From assembly GCA_937959275.1 (NCBI GenBank), contig CALGLU010000067.1, positions 1 to 59,378 of the forward strand: a DNA stretch of 59,378 nucleotides, read 5' to 3'. This DNA comes from an uncultured Saprospiraceae bacterium (GTDB lineage Bacteria > Bacteroidota > Bacteroidia > Chitinophagales > Saprospiraceae). Below the pieces are notes generated by a model, which saw only the letters and a program-made list of their open reading frames with translations, ran no database searches and had not been told where the DNA came from. Below are positions 20,552-27,657 of this stretch, one piece after another. The number at the start of each line of letters is the position of its first letter. Position 1 is the stretch's first letter. The translations under genes and the position numbers were made by a program.

Positions 20552-21500
20552 GATCGTAATTCTAGATGGTCATGTCGCTAATCCAGGGGATGTCGATTGG
20601 GGCGAGCTCAGTACACTTGGTGATCTAACTGTTTATGATCGCACACCAAAAGAATTAATTCTTGAAAGAGCCAAAGATGCAACTATTTTATTGGTGAATA
20701 AATGTCCTTTAGATCGGGCGACAATTAGCGGCTTGTCTGAGTTGCAATACATTGGGATGTTAGCCACAGGATACAATAATATCGATGTGACAGCAGCCAA
20801 AGAAAAAGGTGTTGTCGTCTGTAATGCAATAGGTTATAGTGCGGCATCAGTCGCACAGCATGTATTCGCCTTACTTTTAGAATTAACCAATCAAGTGGGT
20901 AGTCATAGTCAAGGTGTGCATCAAAATGAATGGGCAAATGCGCAAGATTGGAGCTACTGGAAAAACCCACTCATGGAGCTGAAGGGGAAAACAATGGGTA
21001 TTTATGGTTTAGGGAGCATCGGTACACAAGTGGCAAAGATTGCATTGGCCTTTGACATGAAGGTCATCGCTACCCGCAAAAATATATCAAAGCCAAGTCT
21101 CGCAGGTGTGACCTTGGTCACTGAAGAGATCTTGCTACAAACGAGTGATGTACTCACACTTCATGCTCCGCTGACAGCCTCAAATCAAGAGTTTATTAAT
21201 AAGGAGTCTTTAAGCCAAATGAAGCCAAGCGCTTATCTAATCAATACAGGCAGAGGAGGTTTGGTCAATGAAGCTGACCTAAAAAAGGCCTTGCAAAATG
21301 GCTTGATTGGAGGTGCAGGGCTGGATGTCTTGGTGAATGAACCACCAGAGCTTGATCATTTACTCTTAGAAGTACCCAATTGTATAATTACACCACATCA
21401 AGCTTGGGCGACAAAAGAAAGCAGGCAGCGCCTCATAGCGATTGCGGCAGATAATATAAAGGCCTTTTTAAATGGGAAGCTCCAAAATTGCGTTTATTGA
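20544..21500 (+). CDS. D-2-hydroxyacid dehydrogenase (NAD-dependent)
   Basis: 318 aa. N-terminal substrate half, then the Rossmann motif G-I-Y-G-L-G-S-I-G-T-Q-V at about residue 152, the catalytic Arg in I-N-T-G-R-G-G-L-V-N-E, a Glu in N-E-P-P-E-L-D and the catalytic His in I-I-T-P-H-Q-A-W-A. This is the complete R-E-H triad of the family. The closest functional relatives are hydroxypyruvate/glyoxylate reductases (glycerate dehydrogenase); the exact substrate is open. It overlaps dgoK by 8 bp, so a role in sugar-acid metabolism is plausible. The next gene starts 62 bp downstream. Confidence 0.9.
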   Translation: MHKIVILDGHVANPGDVDWGELSTLGDLTVYDRTPKELILERAKDATILLVNKCPLDRATISGLSELQYIGMLATGYNNIDVTAAKEKGVVVCNAIGYSAASVAQHVFALLLELTNQVGSHSQGVHQNEWANAQDWSYWKNPLMELKGKTMGIYGLGSIGTQVAKIALAFDMKVIATRKNISKPSLAGVTLVTEEILLQTSDVLTLHAPLTASNQEFINKESLSQMKPSAYLINTGRGGLVNEADLKKALQNGLIGGAGLDVLVNEPPELDHLLLEVPNCIITPHQAWATKESRQRLIAIAADNIKAFLNGKLQNCVY

Positions 21501-21562
21501 GCGCTTAACAGTGACAGTATTCAAGACATAAAAGAAATTTCACAAAGCTATAAACAGTAAAG

Positions 21563-22675
21563 ATGGGACCATTACAAGGGATTAAAGTGATAGAAATGGC
21601 GGGCATAGGGCCTGGGCCATTCGCTGGGATGATGCTGGCAGACATGGGAGCAGAAGTCATCAGTGTAGAACGTAAAAAAGATGCTACTGGTAGAAGGCAG
21701 CCTGACTGCAGCCGCCGCGGCAAGCAATCCATCGCCCTCAACCTCAAAACAGAGGAGGGTATAGCAGTCCTACTGAAACTCATCGAAAAAGCGGATGTGT
21801 TATTTGAGGGATTTCGTCCAGGCGTAATGGAGCGCTTAGGGATTGGGCCAGCGGTTTGTCTAGAGAGAAATCCGAAATTGGTCTTCGGCAGGATGACTGG
21901 ATGGGGCCAGACAGGACCTTTGTCAAAAGCTGCGGGTCATGACATCAATTATATTGCCTTGACTGGTGCTCTACATGCTATGGGCAGGCCAGATGAAAAT
22001 CCAGTACCGCCTTTAAATTTAGTCGGCGACTATGGTGGTGGGGCTATGTTTTTGGTGACAGGGATTCTAGCAGCGCTGCTGGAGGCTGAGCGCTCGGGCA
22101 AAGGTCAGGTAGTGGATGCAGCGATGACGGATGGCTCTGCAGTGTTGATGGCGATGTTTAATTCGCTACATGCAATGGGCATGTGGTCTCCTAAAAGAGG
22201 GGTGAATTTGCTAGACTCAGGGGCGCACTTCTATGATACGTATGAGACAAAGGACAAAAAGTATATATCGATAGGGTCAATCGAACCACAGTTTTACGCG
22301 CTGCTTCTCGAAAAAGCAGACTTGGATCACAAGTTGTTTGGGTCCCACTTGGATTCAACGCAATGGCCTGAGCAGAAGGAAGCGCTTGCAAAGGTGTTTT
22401 TGGCAAAGACGAGAGATGAGTGGTGCGCGCTGATGGAGGGGACGGATGTGTGTTTTGCGCCAGTCTTAGATTTTATAGAAGCGCAGCAGCATCCACACAA
22501 CGTTGCTCGTCAGACGTACATAGATGTGGATGGGATGGTTCAGCCGGCACCTGCGCCGCGATTTAGTCGGACGGTGAGTGAGGTGCGGTATGGGGCGCGG
22601 GCTGCGGGGGAGGATACGGAAGAGGTGTTGAAGGGGTGGCTTGGTGGTGACGGGGTAGATTTAACAAATTTTTGA
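21563..22675 (+). CDS. CaiB/BaiF class III CoA-transferase, alpha-methylacyl-CoA racemase-like
   Basis: 370 aa. The N-terminal [20 protein letters not shown] and the downstream D-M-G-A-E-V-I are typical of the class III CoA-transferase family. The block [14 protein letters not shown] with catalytic His-Asp and D-Y-G-G-G-A-M-F match alpha-methylacyl-CoA racemase rather than formyl- or succinyl-CoA transferases. Racemases invert the 2-methyl centre of branched acyl-CoAs before beta-oxidation. It probably belongs to the same transcript as dgoK and the dehydrogenase, though the biochemical connection is not obvious. Local GC is higher than in neighbouring genes. The stop codon lies inside a hairpin (see next entry). 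Confidence 0.9.
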   Translation: MGPLQGIKVIEMAGIGPGPFAGMMLADMGAEVISVERKKDATGRRQPDCSRRGKQSIALNLKTEEGIAVLLKLIEKADVLFEGFRPGVMERLGIGPAVCLERNPKLVFGRMTGWGQTGPLSKAAGHDINYIALTGALHAMGRPDENPVPPLNLVGDYGGGAMFLVTGILAALLEAERSGKGQVVDAAMTDGSAVLMAMFNSLHAMGMWSPKRGVNLLDSGAHFYDTYETKDKKYISIGSIEPQFYALLLEKADLDHKLFGSHLDSTQWPEQKEALAKVFLAKTRDEWCALMEGTDVCFAPVLDFIEAQQHPHNVARQTYIDVDGMVQPAPAPRFSRTVSEVRYGARAAGEDTEEVLKGWLGGDGVDLTNF

Positions 22676-22689
22676 AATTTGTCAAATCT
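22657..22689 (+). terminator. Long hairpin enclosing the CoA-transferase stop codon
   Basis: Fifteen-bp arms (AGATTTAACAAATTT at 22657-22671 and its complement at 22675-22689, one mismatch) around a 3-nt loop. The TGA stop begins in the loop. There is no long T run after it, so termination is only possible, not certain. Confidence 0.5.
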
Positions 22690-22861
22690 TGGGTCAGGTG
22701 ATGAAGGGACTATGCTAATTGTACAGAATTGTTATCAATAAATGAACATGTTATTGATTTAAAAGGCAGCAGGTTAGCAACTGTAAATAATACTTGGTGG
22801 CTTTTGTTTTCTTTTCCAAACTAAAGCTAGTGTAAGACTCTGTCTATTATAATTATCTGAT

Positions 22862-23476
22862 ATGAATTTTGAAGAAATATTTATCTATACTTTTGAATCT
22901 CAATGTAACTCTGAATTAACCATATTTGATATCGAATGTGCATACAAAAATGGAAAAGATGTATTACAAAAGATTCAAGTAATATCCCCTTTTGAAGATC
23001 AGGACCAAATTAATTTCTATTTAAATGATCATAAGAAAGTAATCCCTGAAAATTTATTTGAAATAGCTGAAATTAAAAGATCACCGGACCCTTTTCAAAA
23101 TTTTGAATATATTTTTCATTTTAAAAATTACTCTTGGTTGAGTAAGATGCAACCGGTTAGTGAGAAATTTATTTCCTTTTTAAAATCCCAAAATATCTTT
23201 AAGAGGATTTCAGAGAAAATTCCTTTAAATGACTTTGTTGTAGAGGAACATCTCATTCTTGTTTTGAGAGGTGTGTTTTGTGATGATGATCAAGGGTATA
23301 TTGATTGCGTAATACAGGGGGCAAAAACACCTTTAATGTTAACATGGGAAAATACCAGGAATGATTTAAATGTATATCCTGGTGATATCACATTTGATGA
23401 TAAGTTACTAGTTTTTAAGGTGCCAGATTTTGATCCAACTGATTTTATTGACTATGTTAAGAGTATAAAAAAATAA
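22862..23476 (+). CDS. Hypothetical protein, 204 aa
   Basis: An AT-rich gene with no family I recognise. The product is acidic, rich in Phe, Asp and Asn, and has no signal peptide or membrane helix. Motifs that may help recognition are F-E-D-Q-D-Q-I-N-F-Y-L near residue 42, N-F-E-Y-I-F-H-F-K-N-Y-S-W-L near 80 and P-D-F-D-P-T-D-F-I-D-Y-V near the end. Small acidic, AT-rich proteins like this in accessory stretches are often immunity proteins, but nothing here proves that. It is followed, 8 bp overlapping, by a second open frame without a start codon. Confidence 0.6.
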   Translation: MNFEEIFIYTFESQCNSELTIFDIECAYKNGKDVLQKIQVISPFEDQDQINFYLNDHKKVIPENLFEIAEIKRSPDPFQNFEYIFHFKNYSWLSKMQPVSEKFISFLKSQNIFKRISEKIPLNDFVVEEHLILVLRGVFCDDDQGYIDCVIQGAKTPLMLTWENTRNDLNVYPGDITFDDKLLVFKVPDFDPTDFIDYVKSIKK

Positions 23477-23828
23477 AGCGAAATATTTTAAGCATATAAA
23501 AACAAATTATAAGATTCGTGAAAATTTATACACTTTTGGAGAGTCTCACTTTGAGGTAAAAATAAAATTAAAGCAAAAGGACCTAACTGTAGTAGATGCG
23601 CTTGTCCAGAAAATATGGAGATTTATTGAAAAACGAATAACCGATTCAGATATAGAAGAACATTTGAAGGAGTATTATTTACGCTATTTCAATTTTAAAG
23701 AAATAAAAACGGATTCTTTCTTACTTGAATTAGATTTAGGGTCTGCTGGTATAGAAGAACTGCATTCTATTTTGTTCTTACTAGATGAAAAAGATTTGGT
23801 CAAATCTGTATCTATAGTTCTTGTCTAA
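23469..23828 (+). pseudogene. Start-less open frame, possibly remnant or frameshifted gene
   Basis: A frame open from the stop at 23466 to TAA at 23826-23828 with coding-like composition (about 115 residues, for example D-A-L-V-Q-K-I-W-R-F-I-E-K-R and L-L-E-L-D-L-G-S-A-G-I-E-E-L) but no ATG or GTG anywhere in it. It could be the 3' part of a gene whose start was lost, a continuation of the 22862 gene after a frameshift, or a gene using a rare start codon. No family is recognised. Confidence 0.45.
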
Positions 23829-23866
23829 TGTTTTGCGTATTATAAAAGATACAGATTTCCTTTATT

Positions 23867-23925
23867 TCAAAGACTGTCAAAATCGTTTCCTTTGCCTGAC
23901 TTGAGATACGTTTTGTAAAATGTTA
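23867..23925 (-). pseudogene. Oldest remnant of GIY-YIG nuclease C-terminus
   Basis: Minus-strand reading gives T-Y-L-K-S-G-K-G-N-D-F-D-S-L then stop, matching the C-terminal Y-L-K-S-G-C-G-K-E-F-L of the GIY-YIG remnants at 24082 and 25336. It is the most diverged of three copies. Confidence 0.5.
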
Positions 23926-23964
23926 TTTCATAAAAGAAGCTCTATTAAAGTGAGGCTTTCTTTA

Positions 23965-24078
23965 CTCGGAGCCAGCTATCCAGCGGGCAGCTCAGGATCG
24001 AACCGGCACGCCTTGCCTACCTTTGGTAGGTAGCAATGAGCACAGGACCTGCCTAAGCGGCAGGTAGGTTTTAAGTCC
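23965..24078 (-). pseudogene. tRNA-Leu(TAA) fragment interrupted by three short inserts (copy A)
   Basis: Blocks identical to the intact tRNA-Leu at 25624-25708 appear in order but separated by inserts: the acceptor 3' piece CGGAGCC, the T-arm GGATCGAACCGGCACG, the variable/anticodon piece CAATGAGCACAGGA and the anticodon piece TTTTAAGTCC. The last insert (24048-24068) is a hairpin, CCTGCC-TAAGC-GGCAGG plus TAGG. The middle one contains CCTACC-TTT-GGTAGG. The 5' half of the tRNA is missing, so this copy cannot be functional. A degenerate terminator (GTGAGGCTTT) precedes it at about 23950. Confidence 0.75.
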
Positions 24079-24081
24079 TTT

Positions 24082-24144
24082 TTATTCAAATGTCTTTAAG
24101 AATTCCTTTCCACTACCTGAATTGATATGCTTTTCTCTTTTTAC
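24082..24144 (-). pseudogene. C-terminal remnant of a GIY-YIG nuclease gene (second copy)
   Basis: Minus-strand reading gives K-R-E-K-H-I-N-S-G-S-G-K-E-F-L-K-T-F-E then TAA, nearly the same as the end of the frameshifted gene at 25336-25570. The junction with tRNA sequence on its left is also shared with that copy. Confidence 0.65.
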
Positions 24145-24148
24145 GTGT

Positions 24149-24180
24149 AAAAATAAAGCCCCACCAAAGGTGAGGCTTTA
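24149..24180 (-). terminator. Duplicate of the tRNA-Leu terminator
   Basis: Identical over about 30 bp to the terminator at 25591-25620 and followed on the plus strand by a short tRNA-Leu 3' tip (CGGAGCC at 24187-24193). It is a relic of a second tRNA-Leu unit. The sequence to 24308 then holds GGGGACAAATAAGGGACAAA (about 24236-24255) and no gene. Confidence 0.7.
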
Positions 24181-24308
24181 AGTATCGGAGCCTGTATCGT
24201 ATATATTATTGATTATCAATTACTTATACTACAAGAGGGGACAAATAAGGGACAAAATACACTCAAATAGCCATGTAGCGCCCTGTTCTTTCAGTTTAAT
24301 ATACAGCT

Positions 24309-24845
24309 TTATTCTTTGTCTATCGACAGGATAAAAGGAGCTGTCATTTCATTTGATAAAAGATCGCGATGGCTATCATCAAAGACTATTGCACCTACAT
24401 AAAATGTTAGTCCAGAATCAACTGCTTCTAATATATTCCAAATGATCTCATATCTCGATTCATAGTCTTTTTCCCATTCTTGAAAAATGTGAAATCTGCC
24501 TTTATCAAGTTTGTCTGTAGAATCACAAATGAAGACTAATGAACACTTCTTTTGGCTAATGAAATGAATAATGATTTCACAGATGGTAAATCGAATTCTC
24601 GAACTAATTAAATTTGAAAGAATATCCTTTTTTCGTAAGCCAGAATGAATGATCCTGTTAAATGCAAATGTGTAAAGAGGGAAATCAGACATATCTAAAT
24701 CTAACAGATAATTCGCTGTACTGAATTCGACATTGTAATCATACCCTTCGCTGACTGTAAAGTAAAAATCAAACCCGTCTAAACTTCTGAATGGGAAACT
24801 ATCCAATGATAGGCATCTTAGATAAGTCTTGCTTAGGCTTCTCAC
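24309..24845 (-). CDS. DUF6169-like protein in the tRNA-Leu array
   Basis: 178 aa from a GTG start at 24845. The pattern F-D-F-Y-F-T-V-S-E-G-Y-D-Y-N-V-E-F near the N-terminus, then I-C-E-I-I-I-H-F-I-S-Q-K-K, L-V-F-I-C-D-S-T-D and H-I-F-Q-E-W-E-K-D-Y resembles what I remember of DUF6169, a Bacteroidota family of unknown function. A late block (Y-V-G-A-I-V-F-D-D-S-H-R-D) also fits. The start overlaps the upstream 46-residue ORF by 47 bp, so the two are probably coupled. AT content is high and the pair lies between two halves of a split tRNA-Leu remnant, consistent with acquired cargo. The function is unknown; a two-component toxin-antitoxin or defence role is only a guess. Confidence 0.65.
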   Translation of the reverse strand: MRSLSKTYLRCLSLDSFPFRSLDGFDFYFTVSEGYDYNVEFSTANYLLDLDMSDFPLYTFAFNRIIHSGLRKKDILSNLISSRIRFTICEIIIHFISQKKCSLVFICDSTDKLDKGRFHIFQEWEKDYESRYEIIWNILEAVDSGLTFYVGAIVFDDSHRDLLSNEMTAPFILSIDKE

Positions 24846-24939
24846 GCATTGCCTTTAACTTAGCTGCTTTGGCGGCTGCTATTTCTTGCAACTTTTCGGC
24901 TGCTTTGCCTCTGACTTGTATTCTTTTCGTGTGTTTCAC
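24799..24939 (-). CDS. Small basic helical protein (46 aa) overlapping the DUF6169-like gene
   Basis: A GTG-started frame (GTG at 24937-24939, TAG at 24799-24801). The product is Lys/Ala-rich and almost certainly helical: R-G-K-A-A-E-K-L-Q-E-I-A-A-A-K-A-A-K-L-K-A-M. It overlaps the start of the DUF6169-like gene by 47 bp in another frame. The clear amphipathic composition argues that it is translated. No family is recognised. Confidence 0.5.
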   Translation of the reverse strand: MKHTKRIQVRGKAAEKLQEIAAAKAAKLKAMREKPKQDLSKMPIIG

Positions 24940-25033
24940 AGTTTAAAAATAAGTTTTCTATAGTTTATAAACTAGTTTTATACACGATTTAGTTCATTTA
25001 CAGAACATAAGTAGCTGATAATGTATTTGTTAG

Positions 25034-25234
25034 CTATTTCTTCATTTCTAGATCAGTCAATATTTTCCCACTGAATTTAATTAATTCCTTTAAAGTTCTT
25101 TTTAAGGTTACTTCCTTGGAAGGATCTTTTTTTTCTTTTCTTTTCTTAATCTCTTCAACTGTAATCATATGTTGAGCTATGGGATGTCCATGTTCTTTTG
25201 AAAATGCTTTAATCAATTCTGACACCAAGTCCAT
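25034..25234 (-). CDS. Hypothetical small protein, 66 aa
   Basis: Chosen start ATG 25234 (M-D-L-V-S-E-L-I-K-A-F-S-K-E-H-G). The same frame extends upstream to 25342, but those residues come from tRNA/palindrome repeat DNA and are probably not coding. The product is charged and Lys-rich (I-K-K-R-K-E-K-K-D-P-S-K-E-V), with no signal or membrane segment. It reads in the same direction as the 46-aa and DUF6169-like genes, 94 bp upstream of them. No family is recognised; it could be a chance frame. Confidence 0.4.
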   Translation of the reverse strand: MDLVSELIKAFSKEHGHPIAQHMITVEEIKKRKEKKDPSKEVTLKRTLKELIKFSGKILTDLEMKK

Positions 25235-25304
25235 GATTCTCCATATGTTGATGTGATGATGTGGATTATATGTATGAGCAATTGGATTAAAGCAGCAGGA
25301 GCTG

Positions 25305-25332
25305 CCTAAGCGGCAGGTAGGTTTTAAGTCCT
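25305..25332 (-). repeat. Palindrome joined to a tRNA-Leu anticodon fragment
   Basis: CAGGA, then the hairpin CTGCC-TAAGC-GGCAG plus GTAGG, then TTTTAAGTCC. This is the same anticodon-loop junction as in copy A at 24042-24078, and the shared sequence continues for about 30 bp more into the GIY-YIG C-terminus. It is taken as the other half of the second, split tRNA-Leu unit. Confidence 0.65.
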
Positions 25333-25335
25333 TTT

Positions 25336-25570
25336 TATTCAAATGTCTTTAAGAATTCCTTTCCGCAACCTGATTTGAGGTACTTTTCTCTTTTACGTGC
25401 TTGAAGTCTAGTTTCAAACTGTTCAGTGTAAATAAGGGAAAATGGTTTGTAGGCTTTGGTTGTTTTATTGTATCCGCGTTATGAAACATAAATCGTTGTT
25501 CAAGATTTGTGGTCATTCCCACATAGATGTATTTCCTATGTGTGCTGCTTATAGCAAATACAGTAAACAT
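25336..25570 (-). pseudogene. GIY-YIG nuclease-family gene, broken by a single frameshift
   Basis: From ATG 25570 the frame encodes M-F-T-V-F-A-I-S-S-T-H-R-K-Y-I-Y-V-G-M-T-T-N-L with the GIY-YIG core and E-Q-R-F. After H-N-A (about 25475) the matching protein continues in another frame as G-Y-N-K-T-T-K-A-Y-K-P-F-S-L-I-Y-T-E-Q-F-E-T-R and K-R-E-K-Y-L-K-S-G-C-G-K-E-F-L to TAA at 25336. One missing base explains it. The unshifted frame stops at 25349 with an unrelated tail. Family members are about 80-100 aa DNA-cleaving or repair-like proteins. The gene sits between the tRNA-Leu terminator and a tRNA-Leu fragment. Confidence 0.8.
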
Positions 25571-25590
25571 GATTGTAAAGTGTTAGTTCA

Positions 25591-25620
25591 AAAATAAAGC
25601 CCCACCAAAGGTGAGGCTTT
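25591..25620 (-). terminator. Rho-independent terminator of tRNA-Leu
   Basis: Arms AAAGCCCCACC and GGTGAGGCTTT with a 3-nt loop (one mismatched pair), followed on the minus strand by a T-rich tail, just 3' of tRNA-Leu. Confidence 0.85.
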
Positions 25621-25623
25621 AAG

Positions 25624-25708
25624 TACCCGGAGCCGGGATCGAACCGGCACGCTCGCAATGAGCACAGGATTTTAAGTCCTGCGTGTCTACCAGTTCCACC
25701 ACCCGGGC
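25624..25708 (-). tRNA. tRNA-Leu(TAA)
   Basis: 85 nt with acceptor GCCCGGG, D-arm GTGGAACTGGTAGACAC, anticodon arm CAGGA-CTTAAAA-TCCTG (anticodon TAA), a long variable arm typical of Leu tRNAs and T-arm GCCGG-TTCGATC-CCGGC. Two G-T wobble pairs occur in the acceptor stem. CCA is not encoded, as is common in this phylum. It is the only complete copy among several duplicates. Confidence 0.93.
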
Positions 25709-25776
25709 AACTGGTTTTAAGTTTAAGTTGTCAAATAATAATTAGCATTCTAATTATTTTAAAAACCTCTGAATAT

Positions 25777-25881
25777 ACAGGACCTGCCTGCCGGCAGGCA
25801 GGTTTTAAGTCCTGCGTGTCTACCAGCCTGTCTGCCTTAGGTATGGCCTGTCTGCCGTAGGTAGATTCCACCACCCGGGCA
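25777..25881 (-). pseudogene. tRNA-Leu(TAA) 5'-half copy with two palindromic inserts (copy C)
   Basis: It matches the 5' half of the intact tRNA-Leu (acceptor 5' strand, D-arm, anticodon arm) but has a perfect 20-bp palindrome CCTGCCTGCCGGCAGGCAGG at 25783-25802, at the 3' edge of the anticodon loop. A second insert of about 39 bp, with two CCTGTCTGCC units, sits in the D-loop (25827-25865). The 3' half is absent. Confidence 0.75.
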
Positions 25882-26013
25882 ATTCCGATGAGTTATCGAA
25901 ACTGGTATTTTGATTTACGCCTATAATTGAAAAAAGGGTTATTCAACCCAAAAGATAAAATGCTCTTGTGCCTCTCATCTTCTCGACCAAATAACCCATT
26001 CAACCAAGCATAG

Positions 26014-26086
<73 letters not shown>

Positions 26087-26238
26087 GTATTTCTAAAGAA
26101 CATTTTCTTTAGGAAGTGCAAATATAGTAGAATTAAAAAAATCTCCAACCATTTTCTATCGTTTCATAAACATCTTTTGTAGAAAACTTAAACTTATACA
26201 TATTGTTACCGTTTACATTTATACATTAGTACCTCTAA

Positions 26239-26931
26239 ATGGCCACTAAACACTACATACCATCCATATTTACCATCGCAAATATTTGTTGTGGATTCGC
26301 AGCAGTTGCAATCGGAGATATTTTTCTAGGATCAGTTATTTTGCTTGTTGGTATCCTTTTGGACACAATTGATGGCTTTTTAGCTCGAAAACTCAATGCC
26401 GTTTCTCAAGTTGGTAAGGAATTAGACTCCTTAGCTGATGTCATTAGTTTTGGAATGGCGCCGGCATATCTATATCTTTTGATTGCACCTTCAGACAACT
26501 GGATATATTATTTGGCTCCAATGATGTTTTTAGTCGGTTCTGCCCTTAGATTAGCTAAGTTTAACACATTACCAAGCCTACATTACTTTATTGGACTACC
26601 TGTCCCCTTTGCTACACTGTTCTTATTAGGCTTGTTTATAGGCATACAATATGATAAAACCTTCTATATACAATCTATATCAAATCCGTTGGTTTACTTT
26701 CTCATTCCGTTTGTACTTATGGTCTTGATGCTATCTAATATCAAAATGTTCTCGTTAAAATCAATTGACCAAGGCATATCCAGTAATAGGTTACCATTGT
26801 ATACCATCTTAATCTTTACGCTTTTGCTGATTTTTGACTTTAGAATAGCCTGTTCAGCAATTGTAGTGGTCTATGTGCTGATGTCTTATTTTAAAAGAAA
26901 TTCATTCCAACAGCCCTCATCACAAGATTAA
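26239..26931 (+). CDS. pssA: CDP-diacylglycerol-serine O-phosphatidyltransferase
   Basis: 230 aa, strongly hydrophobic with about seven membrane segments. The CDP-alcohol phosphatidyltransferase motif D-G-x2-A-R-x8-G-x3-D-x3-D is intact (D-G-F-L-A-R-K-L-N-A-V-S-Q-V-G-K-E-L-D-S-L-A-D, broken here by hyphens). The N-terminal I-P-S-I-F-T-I-A-N-I-C-C-G-F-A-A-V and the block A-D-V-I-S-F-G-M-A-P are typical of PssA, which makes phosphatidylserine, the precursor of phosphatidylethanolamine. The gene follows the tRNA cluster in the opposite orientation and ends shortly before a ferredoxin gene. Confidence 0.94.
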   Translation: MATKHYIPSIFTIANICCGFAAVAIGDIFLGSVILLVGILLDTIDGFLARKLNAVSQVGKELDSLADVISFGMAPAYLYLLIAPSDNWIYYLAPMMFLVGSALRLAKFNTLPSLHYFIGLPVPFATLFLLGLFIGIQYDKTFYIQSISNPLVYFLIPFVLMVLMLSNIKMFSLKSIDQGISSNRLPLYTILIFTLLLIFDFRIACSAIVVVYVLMSYFKRNSFQQPSSQD

Positions 26932-26946
26932 TCGAATAGAAGGCAT

Positions 26947-26955
26947 TATCTTTGC
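26947..26955 (+). promoter_or_regulatory. Bacteroidota-type -7 promoter element for the ferredoxin gene
   Basis: TATCTTTGC matches the Bacteroidota -7 consensus TAnnTTTG. It lies 67 bp before the ferredoxin start and outside pssA. No clear -33 TTTG was seen. Confidence 0.5.
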
Positions 26956-27021
26956 ATTTTTTAAACTTCATTTGCATAATCAGCGTTTGAGTAGTTAAAC
27001 GTATAAATTCGTTACAGACAT

Positions 27022-27369
27022 ATGGCAATTTTTATAACAGACGAATGTATTAATTGTGGAGCATGCGAACCGGAATGCCCCAATAATGCAATATATGAAG
27101 GTGGAGTTGAATGGACAATTTCCGAAGGAACAACAGTCACAGATTCATATACTTTAGAAAGCGGGAATGTTGTCTTACCTGATGATACACAGGCACCAGT
27201 GGACGAAGAAATCTATTTCATTGTACCTGATAAATGTACAGAGTGTAAAGGCTTTCATGAAGAACCACAATGTGCTGCTGTTTGTCCTGTCGATTGCTGT
27301 GTGCCTGATAGGGATAGAGTTGAGACAGAGGAGGTGTTGTTGGAGAGACAAGCTAGATTGCACGCATAA
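27022..27369 (+). CDS. 2[4Fe-4S] ferredoxin
   Basis: 115 aa. The first cluster motif is C-I-N-C-G-A-C-E-P-E-C-P, the second C-T-E-C-K-G-F-H-E-E-P-Q-C-A-A-V-C-P with a wide spacing between the second and third Cys, as in Allochromatium-type ferredoxins. Between the motifs an acidic segment of about 50 residues is present. It is a soluble one-electron carrier for low-potential redox enzymes; the partner is unknown. It has its own promoter-like element and stands alone. The 288 bp to the next gene end contain no gene but a mini-repeat listed separately. Confidence 0.93.
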   Translation: MAIFITDECINCGACEPECPNNAIYEGGVEWTISEGTTVTDSYTLESGNVVLPDDTQAPVDEEIYFIVPDKCTECKGFHEEPQCAAVCPVDCCVPDRDRVETEEVLLERQARLHA

Positions 27370-27589
27370 GTTTACGAGAGCTTCCCATCTGTAGACGGTT
27401 CCGTTCATCTAAATGTCAGTTTAGGACATTTTGGTTTCTTTGAAAATTTCATTTCGGTTAGCAACTAGATTGTCCGCATCCTAAGTAAGACTTGATTCTA
27501 TGGATAAGCCCTTTACTACATGTCCACAATTAGCCAGCGGGTAATGAGACGTAAGTGGTTTAGGATTAATGGGTTTTAACTGTATCGCC

Positions 27590-27630
27590 AAATCATGAAA
27601 ATCATTTAATCCTGTAAATCATGATTCAGA
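27590..27630. repeat. AATCATGA/AATCCTGTA mini-repeat
   Basis: A roughly 10-11-bp-period tract of AAATCATGA, AATCATTTA, ATCCTGTA and AATCATGATT in the gap between the ferredoxin and the secreted protein. The tract ends in the palindrome AATCATGATT. Confidence 0.45.
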
Positions 27631-27657
27631 CCGTGATGCAATCGTGCTGACCGGTCT

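Noticed and set aside
25235-25342. N-terminal extension of the 66-aa ORF up to 25342
   Set aside because: It is encoded by tRNA-anticodon and palindrome sequence duplicated elsewhere in the window, so it is unlikely to be real protein.
23965-25881. tRNA-Leu copies A and C as functional intron-containing or split tRNAs
   Set aside because: Each copy lacks half of the acceptor stem and there is no known bacterial splicing signal for 20-bp palindromes; trans-assembly of the two halves cannot be excluded but has no support.
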